Below, one piece after another: positions 33,996 through 44,569 of a stretch of DNA of 64,000 nucleotides. How positions within the stretch are numbered: the stretch's first letter is position 1; every line of letters begins with the position of its first letter. The stretch covers positions 1,245,749 through 1,309,748 of the forward strand of contig RDEW01000014.1 in NCBI GenBank assembly GCA_011109175.1, in the 5' to 3' direction. This stretch comes from Dicyema japonicum (lineage: Eukaryota > Dicyemida > Rhombozoa > Dicyemidae). A program made the position numbers and the translations under genes. The notes beneath the pieces were generated by a model that made no database searches, was not told the DNA's origin, and saw only the letters and a list, made by a program, of their open reading frames with translations.

Positions 33996-35690
33996 TACAG
34001 TAAAGTCCCTCTAATTGGCAAACCCTTAAATTGACCAACATTATTAAAAAAACATAAAATTTATTTTTACTAATCTTTTTCAATTATTTTTTTTAAAATA
34101 AAAATTTAAAACTAAAAATTTTACCATGTGTTCGAAAGCTTCTCGTTGTAATTATACAAGGCTTAATTGTTTCTCAAAAACTCGAAATTTTGAGATGTAA
34201 AGATGAGAATAATACTACATTGTGCCAAACAATCGCTCACAGATTTTCTGATTTATTTAATATTCGAATTTCAAGAAAAACCGTGAATAAAATTCTTAAT
34301 TACCGAGAGTCCATATTAAAAACATCTAAAAATTATACTCCTTTAACAAATACATGCAAATTATTAAAATTTCCTGAACTTGATACTAAGCTTGTTGAAT
34401 GGATGGAATTGATGGAATCTAAGGATATTTTTACTTTGTTTATGTTAGGTGCTATGTTAATATCAAATAAAGCACAAAATATCGCTAAAAAGTTATCAAT
34501 TAGTAATTTCAAGGATTCAAAAGGATTTCTAATTCAAAAAAGACATGGTTTTAGAATGCATGAATTACAAGGGAAAATGATTACTGACAAACAACTTGAT
34601 TTAGAAGGATTTGTAGATCACTTTGAAGAAATTTCTAAACATAATAAAAAAGACGAAATTTACAATATAGACAAGACAGGGCACTATTATAAACTGATTC
34701 CGTCCAAGAGCATATGCAAAACACGATTTGGTGGATATAAAAATTTCAAAGATCGGGTTTCAATTATGTTATGTACAAATATGACTGGAACCCATAATGT
34801 TATGATTTCAAAATCTAAAGTACCCAGATGTTTCAAAAATTAAAATTATTATCGCTCTAATAGAGCATGGGTGACCAGTTATATTTTTAATAATTGGTTA
34901 ATAACTTTGACAACGAATTGTTCCATCAAAAATTTGTTATTAATGGACAATTGTCCAGCTCATTGTATAAAATCCAAATTGGAGAACATTCAGATATTAT
35001 TTTTTCCTAAAAATAGTACAGCCTTAATACAACCTATGGATATTGGAATATTAAAACATACAAAGCTCATTTAATAGACATAAGTTGTTATAACACAACT
35101 ATTGGAAAACAAAAACATTTCAGTTTATGAATCTTATAAAAAGTTAAATTCGAAAGACACGGTTTTTTTCTTACTGATGGCATGGGAAAATGTATCAATT
35201 GAAACGTATTAAAATTGTTTCAATAAATTGCGTAAACAAGAAGTCCAAATGATTGGGGCAATAATATTACTGAAATTTTTAGGAAAACTGGCATTTTGGA
35301 CCATCTGGACATGGAAATATTCCTTGATATTCAACACCATGATAATGAAGCGATAATTAATGAATACGACGAAATGTTGTTATCGGAGGATTATGAAAAA
35401 GAAAAATACATTGATGAGTGCGAAATGATAAATTCTGAAAAAAAAGACGAAATAATTGATGGAAGTAATAGAATTGCAAACAAAACTGAAATTTCAAATG
35501 CACTATATATTATTTAACAAAAAATAACAAATAATATCGAAAATAATAATGATGTAAAAATGATTTCCGCAATTAAGAGATACACTAAAAATAATATTTA
35601 AAAAAATAAAAGTAAGCTTACTAATGGTTTTTTAAATAAATGTTTTTCTTCAAATTCCCAAATTAGCCCAAAATTGTTCCTGAACTATTT
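33996..35690 (+). mobile_element. Tigger/pogo-type DNA transposon, decayed
   Basis: A TA dinucleotide at 33996 is followed by the terminal repeat CAGTAAAGTCCCTCTAATTG. The plus strand then encodes a CENP-B/DDE_1 transposase in two or three frames. A helix-turn-helix region (RFSDLFNIRISRKTVNKIL) is followed by the catalytic blocks IYNIDKTGHYY, LLLMDNCPAHC and LIQPMDIGILK, ending with an acidic tail near 35517. All three catalytic aspartates can be seen, but frames break near 34845 and 35075. I could not find a clean right terminal repeat; a LINE starts at about 35880. Confidence 0.85.
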
Positions 35691-35990
35691 TGTAAATCAC
35701 GCGTCCTCAAATCTTTTCCGGTAAATGAGGATACATCCAAAAATATACATGATTGGATGTCTCCGAATGCGATCCGAAGTGTTGGATCGAACAAGTTTTT
35801 GGCATCAATGTCAGTGAATCTTATTTTCCTCAGGAAATTCGGGGAAAGGAAATTTGGAATTCGGAAATCGATGACTAAGAATGCTTAATTGCGGCGTGAT
35901 GCGGTTCACCTGTTGTTGTGGTGGCGCTCAGTGCAAGTTCTGCATGGAAGAGAACCGTTCTACTTTCCTTACCTTTCTGCGATCTTCAGA

Positions 35991-36062
35991 AGGGTGGCCT
36001 ACTACTCCCCCGTTTTCTCTTTACTACTTCTGTCTGGTGATGTAGAACCTAATCCTGGACCC
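35991..36062 (+). other. 2A-like ribosome-skipping motif in LINE H
   Basis: In the frame 35889-36119 the peptide reads VFSLLLLSGDVEPNPG followed by P. The consensus of 2A-type translational recoding peptides is D-V/I-E-x-N-P-G-P, preceded by a hydrophobic helix. Here D51-P58 (counting from codon 35889) match fully: GDVEPNPGP at 36036-36062. 2A-like motifs are known in some CR1-type LINEs, upstream of the endonuclease as here. The leader itself lacks an ATG in frame, so this copy's upstream part is damaged. Confidence 0.85.
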
Positions 36063-37588
36063 AACTGCACGCTGACTATTCTACAATTAAATGTAATTGG
36101 AATCCTTAATAAAGTTTAGGAATTACGATCCCTCTTACCCCATTTGAGAGTGAATATTGCCCTCATTCAAGAATCGAAGCTCTTTATAAAGTCCCCAATA
36201 CCTTGTTTTCCTGGATATTGTGTACTTCGCAAGGACCGAACAAGAAGTTTCAGAGGAAAACTATTATTGACTATCGTTATGGATGGACTTAAATAAACGA
36301 ATGTCATCCCTTTTGTATCTTCTCTCAGCGAAGGGGATTTTATTCTGGAACAGATTTCTATTGAAGTTCCCTTTTCTTCGACGAGATGTTTTACACTGTG
36401 TAATGTCTATATCCCGCCTCAGGGGTCATGTACTACTTCCTACATCCCCAACCTATTGAGACTGTGTGGACTAAAGGATCTGTTACTATGCGGAGACTTA
36501 AATGCCAAACATCCACTCTGGGTCCGGACACAATCAGCCGACAGTCGCGGCGACTACATCCTTTCCATACTTAATGATTTGACTATCCTCAATGACCCGG
36601 ACACCCACACAAGGACCCCGTCCCGCAGAAGGGACACTCCAACATCCCCGGACCTGTCCCTCTGCTCTCCTTCTATGGCTGGATGTATTTCATGGAATGT
36701 TCGTTATGGTTTCTCAAGCGACCATAACCCCATTGTGTTGAGACTTAGAAGGTCTATTTGTTCACCGTGTTGATCTACAGTTCAAAAATTACTTGAAAGT
36801 TGACTAACAAGGTTTCAGGACGTATGTGGACAATAGTCTCCTTGACCTTACTATGGTTAATTGTAAAGTAGAGAAGACGGCCAAGATTCTGTCTGCTATC
36901 ATTTTGAAAGCTGATAAACTAATTATATCTGTCGCCTCTTACAAGAAGTTCAATCCAAGAATATCATTGCAAAGTGTGTCACTCATCAAGAAACGAGATG
37001 TGCTGAAGAGGAAAAAAACGCAGACAAATAACTCCTTCTACTCCATACGTTCACTGAATACCAAATTATCTGAGTTATCCGAACTAACAACATACTCAAA
37101 TGGAGCCGCCTAGTTGGACGACTATGTCACAAAAACTCTTGTGCCACATTTTGGAAAACGCTAAGAAGGATCAATAACCCTATCAATGAGAAAGACCGCG
37201 GAACTGAGGCCGTTAATTGGAACGCTTCGGAACCCTCACGCGAACACGATTATGAAGTACTACGTATCGATCAGCCGTAAAGATTTTTCTCGGGCCGCAA
37301 CAAGAACCGTATTCCACCTTCTTCACCTCCCATGATGTTGACAAGACTATTAAATTGCTACGCCCCACTCGTGCTTGTGGTTCCGACGGTATTTGTACTA
37401 TTCATCTCAAACACCTTGGACCTCAGTCACGGGCCATACTATCTAGGCTGTACAGCGACTCTATCAACTACCATACGCTACCTAATATATGGAAGAACTC
37501 CTTGAATACGCCAATTCTAAAGCCTGGAAAAGCAAAAGACGTTCCCTCTTCTTACCGCCCCGTCTAAATAACTTGTGTTTTATCAAAA

Positions 37589-38656
37589 TTGCTGGAAAAG
37601 CTTGTATTAATGCGTATCTCTCATGTTCTACATCTACCAGTATTTCAACATGGTTTCAGAACAGACAGTTCTACAACGACTCATTTGGGTTCTATCTCCC
37701 AGTTTATTACTGATGGCTTCAACATGAGAACACACTTACGGACGGCCTTAGTATCCATCGATATACAGAAGGCCTTTGATTCTGTTACGAGAAAACTCCT
37801 AACGCAAAAGATTTTTAATTCCAACTTACATCCGAACATCAAGCTATGGCTGCAGAATTTCTTAACTGGGCGACGCGGAATGGTCCGGATTAACAAAACA
37901 ACTTCAAAATCAAGATTACCCCCCAATGGGGTCCCGCAAGGCTCCCCTCTGTCTCCTCTCTTATTTAACTTACTTCTACACGATTTACTTACTATCAATG
38001 ATCAGGACACCATGTTTTTATCTTATGCGGACGACTTTATTATCGCTGCAAGGGACAAATCTCCCTCCAGGGCTGTGGCGGTGGTTCAGTCACACTTCAA
38101 CCAGATGTGTGACTGGCTATCCATAAATTTGCTGTCTGTGTCTGCATCCAAGTCTCAGTTCACGCTATTTACTACGGACAGAAAATTTAAAGGTAGGCTT
38201 GAAATATTCTCCGGAAACATTCCCATCCTTTATACACGAATCCAGAAAATACTTGGAGCAACTTTCGACTATCTGATGACGTTTGCCAGTCACACGGAGG
38301 AGGTGTTAACCAAGGGTCTTCGAAAATGGAACGTCCAAAAAGCCATCGTAAAAAAGAGCCCCTTCCCTCCTACTGCTTGTATCAGCGAAGTATATCTCCA
38401 AATTATTGCGCCGACGATTGAATATGCCTGTTCTGCCTGGAGATTCGCCATTCCTTCTACGAAGGTGGAGCGTGTGAATTCTATCAGACGGAAGATAATG
38501 GGGCACATACAATCAGACTCCACATCCGTCCCCAGTCTGCTTTTAGAGGAGGCGACGGTGAGAAATGGCCAGGGTTTCTTACGTTTTTGCAAGGAACTGG
38601 AAAACCCATTCAAGGAAAAGTTGGCCCAATTCGGTAGGAATTTCGGTCGGTTATAA
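37589..38656 (+). CDS. LINE H reverse transcriptase (partial, open)
   Basis: About 355 codons are open. Motifs: LEKLVLMRISHVLHLPVFQH, HGFRTDSSTTTHL, SIDIQKAFDSVTRKLL, GVPQGSPLSPLLFN, LSYADDFIIAARD (catalytic YADD), then APTIEYACSAWRFAIPS near the C-terminus. The preceding fingers part (TRACGSDGICT, LPNIWKNSLNTPILKPGKAK) is at 37355-37567 in another frame. Confidence 0.85.
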   Translation: MLEKLVLMRISHVLHLPVFQHGFRTDSSTTTHLGSISQFITDGFNMRTHLRTALVSIDIQKAFDSVTRKLLTQKIFNSNLHPNIKLWLQNFLTGRRGMVRINKTTSKSRLPPNGVPQGSPLSPLLFNLLLHDLLTINDQDTMFLSYADDFIIAARDKSPSRAVAVVQSHFNQMCDWLSINLLSVSASKSQFTLFTTDRKFKGRLEIFSGNIPILYTRIQKILGATFDYLMTFASHTEEVLTKGLRKWNVQKAIVKKSPFPPTACISEVYLQIIAPTIEYACSAWRFAIPSTKVERVNSIRRKIMGHIQSDSTSVPSLLLEEATVRNGQGFLRFCKELENPFKEKLAQFGRNFGRL

Positions 38657-39202
38657 AAAAGTGCACGCCAATTAAATTCCTTTGCAAAAGAAAAAGAAGG
38701 CGTTTCCGGAATGCGGTTGGGTCGGAACTGAGGCCGTTACTTGGGTCATCAGAAGATTAGATGAAGAGAGTTCGGATGTTGTTGGAGGCTGAAATCACCT
38801 AATTAGTTAGTTTTGACCTATCTTTTTTGGTGGTCTTGGGGTTAAACAATTAAATTCGGGTAAACCTAGCGCGCCTTCGCTCCGGTCATCATGTGGATGT
38901 GATCGCCTACCTGTAAAAAACCAGGCAGTCGTCACTTTGCCCTTCATGTAAACTTGATGACCAGGGGACAGATCACCAATTTCATGCACTTTGCCATTTT
39001 CTGTGTAATCCCTAAACGAGATCAACCTTTTTGGATCTCTGGAAACGTCCGTCATTGGTAGTTACGTTTTTGTTAGCCACCGGGTTCCTTCACTTGAAGG
39101 GAGCGGGGGTGAATAAATGATCAGCTGTAGAATCAGTTCAATTGGATTTCTGTGTAAGAATTAAATAGAAACAAAGTTATTGATATATTAGTGAATTATA
39201 TA

Positions 39203-40788
39203 TTAATTTTCTTGACTTTCCTCTGACTTTTTAAATTGCATCAAATGTTTATCAATTCTAGTTTTATCCTTGACAGAGACGTAGTTTTCATATAAATATT
39301 GTTGATTCTAATTCTCTAATATCAAATTACCTTAACGCACTCAAAAATATTTTTTATATCATCATTACTGAGCTCAATGTCCTCCACAACAGACCATCCC
39401 CCGTTCTGGGAAAAAACAACAGGAAAATTAAAAACAATATTTTCAGGGACCTCAAACCACCCTAGCATTCAAAAAAATTATACCTTGGGAAATAATCCCA
39501 ATCGAATAAATGTTCCCGTCTCCTGAGCACAGCCACTGTTCCAAAATGTTAAGGATTTTATTAACGTGGGCCAAAGCACCTGATTTATTGCAAACTAGGT
39601 TAGAAATGTCGCTATCATCGACCAACGATGTTTCAATCCACTTAAATTAACCCAGCCATACGTTTTGATCATACAAAACATCCTTCAAAGGTCTTCTAAA
39701 GTCATTCGTTGACTTTTGGATAGCTCCATCAGAATTCAATACTTTACAGTACTTGTAGCTGATGTAGAAATAGTTGTAAAAGTTACCCCAGTATAAGAGG
39801 TCACTCACATTGGCGACTGGTACTTGGATCTTTTTTGCAATCTTATTACGAATCTTTTAAATAAAAATAAAAACTTTAATGTCTGCATTTCCGTTTATAG
39901 TGATAACGTTTGACCAGTAAAAGTAGCCATTGCTTGAGGAATAAAATATTTGGGCAAATAAATGAACATCACCGTCAATTCCACAGAAAACATACTTTGT
40001 TGTCATTTTACAACATTTTTTACACAACATTGAGTATAATTCACACAGTTCCTTGCTGAATCCACCGACAAAAAATACAATGTCACTTCCAACTAAAACG
40101 TCATCAAGCTTGGTAGAGGTTAAGACTTTCCTTAAAGAGTCAAACCCAACATTTTCCAGGTCCTCTATTTTTTTCAATATTTCATCTTGTTCATCATAAA
40201 CATTTAGTTGGACATCCTTTCCTTTACATATTTTGGAGGACAAAAGTTCTTGGGCCAAAAACAGGCCTCCCTGGCTTCCTACATCCACAATTGTAATCAC
40301 GGTTGGGTTTATAGTTTCTTTTTCAATTTTATACTAAAAATATAATTTTGAGACAACCTTTCTATCAGTCTCCAACTTCCATTCTAAATTTTCTTGGGCA
40401 ATAAGCTTTATTCTTTCAGTACAGAGTGTACATTTAACATTATAATATTCGTGTGCATATTCTTGGAAATCGTTTATTCTAAAAATATATTTAATTCATT
40501 TTAAATATTTAATAATAAATTACCCGCCAATTAAAATTATTTTTCCACCAGTATTTATTAACTCTCTGTATATTAGTGGAGAATGTTTATGACTCCATTT
40601 ATTATCAGAACATATTTGAGTTAACCATTCCTAATTTAATAAACAAAATTATGTACATCCCATTGAGATTGTAATTTCTGTACTTTAGTGATATGAAAGT
40701 CATCAAAGTTTGCTTTCAAATAGTCCCCTATATTTTCTGCAATCGTATAAAACGGACAATCTGCAATTCCTATTAAGTTATATTTCAT
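39203..40788 (-). CDS. MDH1B-like protein (malate dehydrogenase family, probably non-catalytic)
   Basis: Eight exons: 40788-40657, 40630-40524, 40478-40358, 40333-39875, 39853-39662, 39640-39484, 39461-39331 and 39307-39203, giving exactly 468 codons. Introns are 26, 45, 24, 21, 21, 22 and 23 nt, all GT-AG. The N-terminus (IGIADCPFYTIAENIGDYLK, then NKWSHKHSPLIYRELI and IILIGG) is the extra domain that distinguishes MDH1B from MDH1. The Rossmann start is ITIVDVGSQGGLFLAQELL. The usual WGNHS active-site block reads YWGNFYN here, with no histidine, as in vertebrate MDH1B, so malate dehydrogenase activity is doubtful. IVFNFPVVF near the end aligns with the C-terminal sheet. MDH1B is linked to ciliated cells in vertebrates; dicyemids are ciliated. 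Confidence 0.88.
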
Positions 40789-40974
40789 TAATTACCACAA
40801 ATTACCAATTTTGCCATTACTTAGTTATAAATTTTTATTTTTTAATATATAAAATGAAAAACAAAAAATAATTACTTCATTTATTTTTTAATATATAAAA
40901 TGAAAAACAAAAAATAATTACTTCATTTGGTTTTTAATATATAAAATAAACGTTAAGAGCGAATTAATACTCCT
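40789..40974. repeat. AT-rich spacer with about 46-bp tandem repeat
   Basis: TTTTTAATATATAAAATG plus AAAACAAAAAATAATTACTTC recurs at about 40839 and 40885, with a third partial copy at 40931. It lies immediately upstream of the MDH1B-like start codon, so it may overlap that promoter. Confidence 0.7.
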
Positions 40975-42150
40975 TCAGTTCCTTAAAAGTTTGGAAAAGC
41001 AGTCGACTGTTTGTTTGCGAAGGTCGGGGATTCTGCGAGTAATAAAAACAAAAAATAGCACTTGGCTACAATCGCAGGATATCTTGCCTCTAAATATGCA
41101 ATTGCCGACAGGGAAAGCATAGATATTAAGTCCCTCAAGGACACTCAGAGGAAATATTTGTTAAATAAAATTTATTGCAGAACACTACACTCTATTTTGT
41201 TCAAATGTATTGATGAAACAATTGTCGATCTATCTACTTCCTCGGAATGGTTATCCAAGAAAAATAACGGCTCACTGAACGAAGCATTGTACTGTCTTTT
41301 GTAAGATAGGAATTTGTTTTTTGCACACACGGGGTCATTATGCAACTATTGTAAAAAAGCAGAACAACTGTTGATCATTTGGCCACTCAATGTGGTAAAA
41401 TGCTAAACTAAGTGGTAAAGTGCATCCATCTTCATCTTTGTCGAATTTATGGAATCAAAAGAAGCAGGAAATTGAAAGGACATTCGGTTCAATCAATATT
41501 GACGAATCAAAATGTCGAAATCAGAGTTGACATGTCAATTATGACAGAAACAAAAGTCCAATTCAACAAACCTGATATTTTTGATTACAACAAAATAAAG
41601 AAGAAAGTAACCTTAGTCAAAGTGGTCATTACCTCACAAGAACGACGACTAAAGCAAGTTGAAGTTGAGAAACTTCACAAACATGAATTGCTTTCAAACG
41701 AACTTTCGATGCTCTATGAATGCAAGTAAAGATTATTCCAGTGGTTTTGACATAAGTAGTTTTGACATGGAGCTGTGTCAAGATGCTTCAAAAATCATAT
41801 GGATAAATTATCTATTAAAGAATCAACGAGGACTTACATCCAATTGATTGTTTTGAAGAGAACGCTCGAAAGTATGCTCATTGAACAAAAGCATGGGATA
41901 CCCCTCTGCTACCTCCAAACTTTTGGAACTGGTATGCCGTGAGGACAACCCACTGGTCTCTAACGGAGATATTTCGACTGAATCTGATGTGGAGATGGGG
42001 AGTAACAGGGAGTTTATGGCACACTCTTCTTCTAAGAGAAAAAGTGGGATCGAGGGTGGAGTATTGGGCCAAGTTGTCCAGATATCACGCTTTACTCTCC
42101 AGCCTTTTAATGTCATGAATGATCCATCAAAACACATGAGAACATCAATC
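40975..42150 (+). mobile_element. R2-like LINE 3' half: zinc finger and restriction-like endonuclease, decayed
   Basis: The plus strand reads LATIAGYLASKYAIADRES, FKCIDETIVDLSTSSEW, a CxxCxK...H-like finger near 41345, CIHLHLCRIYGIKRSRKLK and HSVQSILTNQNVEIRV. The PD-(D/E)XK-like stretch follows (KPDIFDYNKIKKKVTLVKV), then ALESMLIE-like and SNGDISTESDVEM tails. This order (RT, CCHC finger, PD...E-x-K nuclease) fits restriction-like-endonuclease LINEs such as R2/R4. The same family is at 47140-47590, 56725-56880 and, most completely, 57105-59117. Confidence 0.75.
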
Positions 42151-42690
42151 ATGGAGTCAGACCCACTCCTGAAATTTGGAAGACCATTCGAGACGTTTCA
42201 AGTGAGGGTGAAAGATCATCCGAGATGGATCACAACCAAAAGGACCATAAGAAGTCGGATGTACCCCCGATATATCTCAGCAAGCCGAAAAAGAAACTGG
42301 ATATGCTCTACTGACTGAAAACGAGATAAATGTATTGAAAGCCATTAAAACAACCTATTCTAACGGACCTGATAAGATCCCAATGATCCTCCTAATGAAT
42401 CTTGGGGACTATAGAATCGCTGCATTAACGAATATATTAAACCACTCTATTAACAAGAATTATATTATAGTCTTATGGGAGCTTTCCCACTTATGTACAA
42501 TTTTGAAACACGGAAAAGTCAAGGATCCTGCTACATACAGACCTGTATCGTTATTGTGCTCGTTTTAGAAAATCCTAGAAAAGCTGGTTCTTGAAAAAAT
42601 CAATAATTTTCTCCGGGACATGTCATTTCAACGTGGTTTCAAAACGGATAGGTATACTTCAACCCATTTATCTGCATTGACTAGCTAGAC
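42151..42690 (+). mobile_element. CR1-like LINE fragment: RT fingers
   Basis: An open frame at 42335-42567 reads YSNGPDKIPMILLMNLGDYR, LCTILKHGKVKDPATYRPVS and LLCSF. It continues past a stop as LEKLVLEKINNF and FQRGFKTD to about 42680. These are standard N-terminal RT motifs. No YADD part follows in the same orientation. Confidence 0.8.
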
Positions 42691-43320
42691 GTGCTTGTGT
42701 GGGAACGAAGTTACAAATTATTACGAACTTTATATTAGTTCTCCAGATTCCTCTGGTTTGATGCTGCCTCGTATTTGATTTAATTAATAAAATGTTTCTT
42801 ACGTTATTATTTTTTCGGGTCTCAGCCTTTTCCCAAGCTGACCGTGGGTGAGTTGTTGTCATAGCAAGGTTGGAAGGAGAGAGGTCATCAGGACAGGTGG
42901 CGTCCCAGGGGAGATATCTACCACTTTCCCAGCACATGTGGCGTCCCAAAATTTATTCCGTAAGGATCTTCCTGGACACTGAGNACGTTATTATTTTTTA
43001 GGGTCTCAGCCTTTTCCCAAGCTGACCGTGGGTGAGTTGTTGTCATAGCAAGGTTGGAAGGAGAGAGGTCATCAGGACAAGTAGCGTCCCAGGGGAGATA
43101 TCTACCACTTTCCCAGCACATGTGGCGTCCCAAAATTTATTCCGTAAGGATCTTCCTGGACACTGAGTCAAAAATCTTCTCTATATTTACTGAACCAGCA
43201 CGCTTTTCAGTTTTGATATCCTTTTAGTTCCGTCCACTAATTGTCTTATGTCTTCAGATTATTTCTCGTTGGATTAGTTCTCTCGTTTCAGCATCAATTG
43301 GATGTGATGGACGTTCAGGG
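42691..43320 (-). mobile_element. CR1-like LINE fragment with duplicated segment around a single N
   Basis: Minus strand: NIEKIFDSVSRKILTE near 43175 (AFDSV motif region), then degenerate sequence. 42801-42983 and 42985-43168 are near-identical and joined by N at 42984, which looks like two overlapping contig ends. Confidence 0.7.
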
Positions 43321-43497
43321 AGACTCATGAATATTTTGCGAGCTCGGAATATAATCTAGATATTTGCTTGATAAAACGTGTGAAAGCGGGCCATAATGCT
43401 AGTGAAAAGTTAACCTTAATTCTAGGGAATGACGGTGGAGGGGATATTTACATATTAACAACTGTCAATCGGAGAGAAAGTAGGCGGATTCTCAGAG

Positions 43498-43824
43498 TTA
43501 GTTGTTCCAGCGTGTCGTCTTAGGGGGAAGGATCAATATATGGTTCCTGATTGGCGTAATAAGGCCTCCTCTCCCTCCATGGCTTCTATCTAGCCTGAAA
43601 ACTAAGTATCCTGGAAAGTTGGAGGTTGGCCGCCGTGGTTTTAGTTTTGCCTCTTGGAAAAGAGCTATATCCACTGAATGTTTGACTAGAAAGCGTTGTC
43701 CTCGACGTCTCAGCAAGAAAAAAGCAGGATCCGACACCATCAGCGCCTCCATGGTTGCGTGATAGTGAGTTTGAAACACTTCAAGTGAGGGATGCCACCA
43801 CGTAGATGAGTCACGCAACATCAA
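43498..43824 (-). mobile_element. LINE endonuclease N-terminal fragment
   Basis: The minus strand is open for 109 codons with VDIALFQEAKLKPRRPTSNF, PGYLVFRLDRSHGGRGGLIT and PIRNHI. This is the N-terminal part of an apurinic-like endonuclease, similar to the piece at 12225-12400. The remainder is missing. Confidence 0.75.
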
Positions 43825-44569
43825 ATTAAATTAAGGATTTCATTAATAATGATAACACCAGAAGACCNTAATAAATTCTTTCATATATTTGGAAATGTAG
43901 GAATTGATAGAATAGTTGCATAACCTAGATAAAACGATCTGTGTCTGAGGTCCTAAGCACAGGCACTGTCAGGGTCACAGGCACGGGTGAGGCGTAGTAA
44001 TTTAATAGACTTGTCCACATCATGAGGACTGAAGAAGGTAGTATATGGTTTCTGTTGTGGACCACATCATTTGATAGATCGACACATAATATTACATAAG
44101 ATTGTATGCAAGTTTCTGTGCGGATTCTAAGGCACTACGAGTAATGACTTTTACGGAGATGATGTAGAAATTAACATTATGTCGGTTTTCAGAATTACTG
44201 AAGTTAATATCTTGGATACCTTGTCAATTTAAAAGTTTTCAAAAGCGAATAAGTAAATGATTGTTTATATGAGCGCTAAAACCAATCCAATCAGTCTTCG
44301 AACTTTGTAGAAAACCATGAGAAACAAATAGGTCTTTTGAGCCTTTAACACAATTGGGTTATAGTCGCTTGAAAAACAATGGTTAACAGTACACCCTTCT
44401 AAGAGGAGAAATATAAATTCAACAATGTTTAAATTATAGTTTAATAATTAATAAAGTTTTATTAATTATTATCTATTTTTAAAATAATACTTCATTGTGT
44501 TCTTTCGTTGTAAGTCATTAACAATTATTTTTGCTATAATATTGATTTTAATAATGAATATTAGATTAA
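43825..44569. other. Spacer upstream of SF1
   Basis: No gene is recognised. There is a single N at 43868. The last 150 bp before the SF1 start are very AT-rich. Confidence 0.4.

Larger units (their letters stand above)
35880..38810 (+). mobile_element. LINE H: CR1-like LINE with 2A-like peptide before the endonuclease
   Basis: Order on the plus strand: a short leader with a 2A-like motif (36036-36062), the endonuclease in two or three frames to 36772 (LTILQLNVIGI, ALIQESKLF, LCNVYIPPQG, LLLCGDLNAKHPLW, GFSSDHNPIVLR), a linker, and the RT (37355-38656). The 3' UTR has TTTTTTGGTGGTCTTGGGG near 38830. Frameshifts occur near 36115, 36290, 36780 and 37570. Each domain is otherwise well preserved. 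Confidence 0.85.

Noticed and set aside
35991-36062. A viral insertion explaining the 2A motif
   Set aside because: The motif is followed directly by a LINE endonuclease and RT. 2A-like motifs are known in LINEs, and nothing else virus-like is present.
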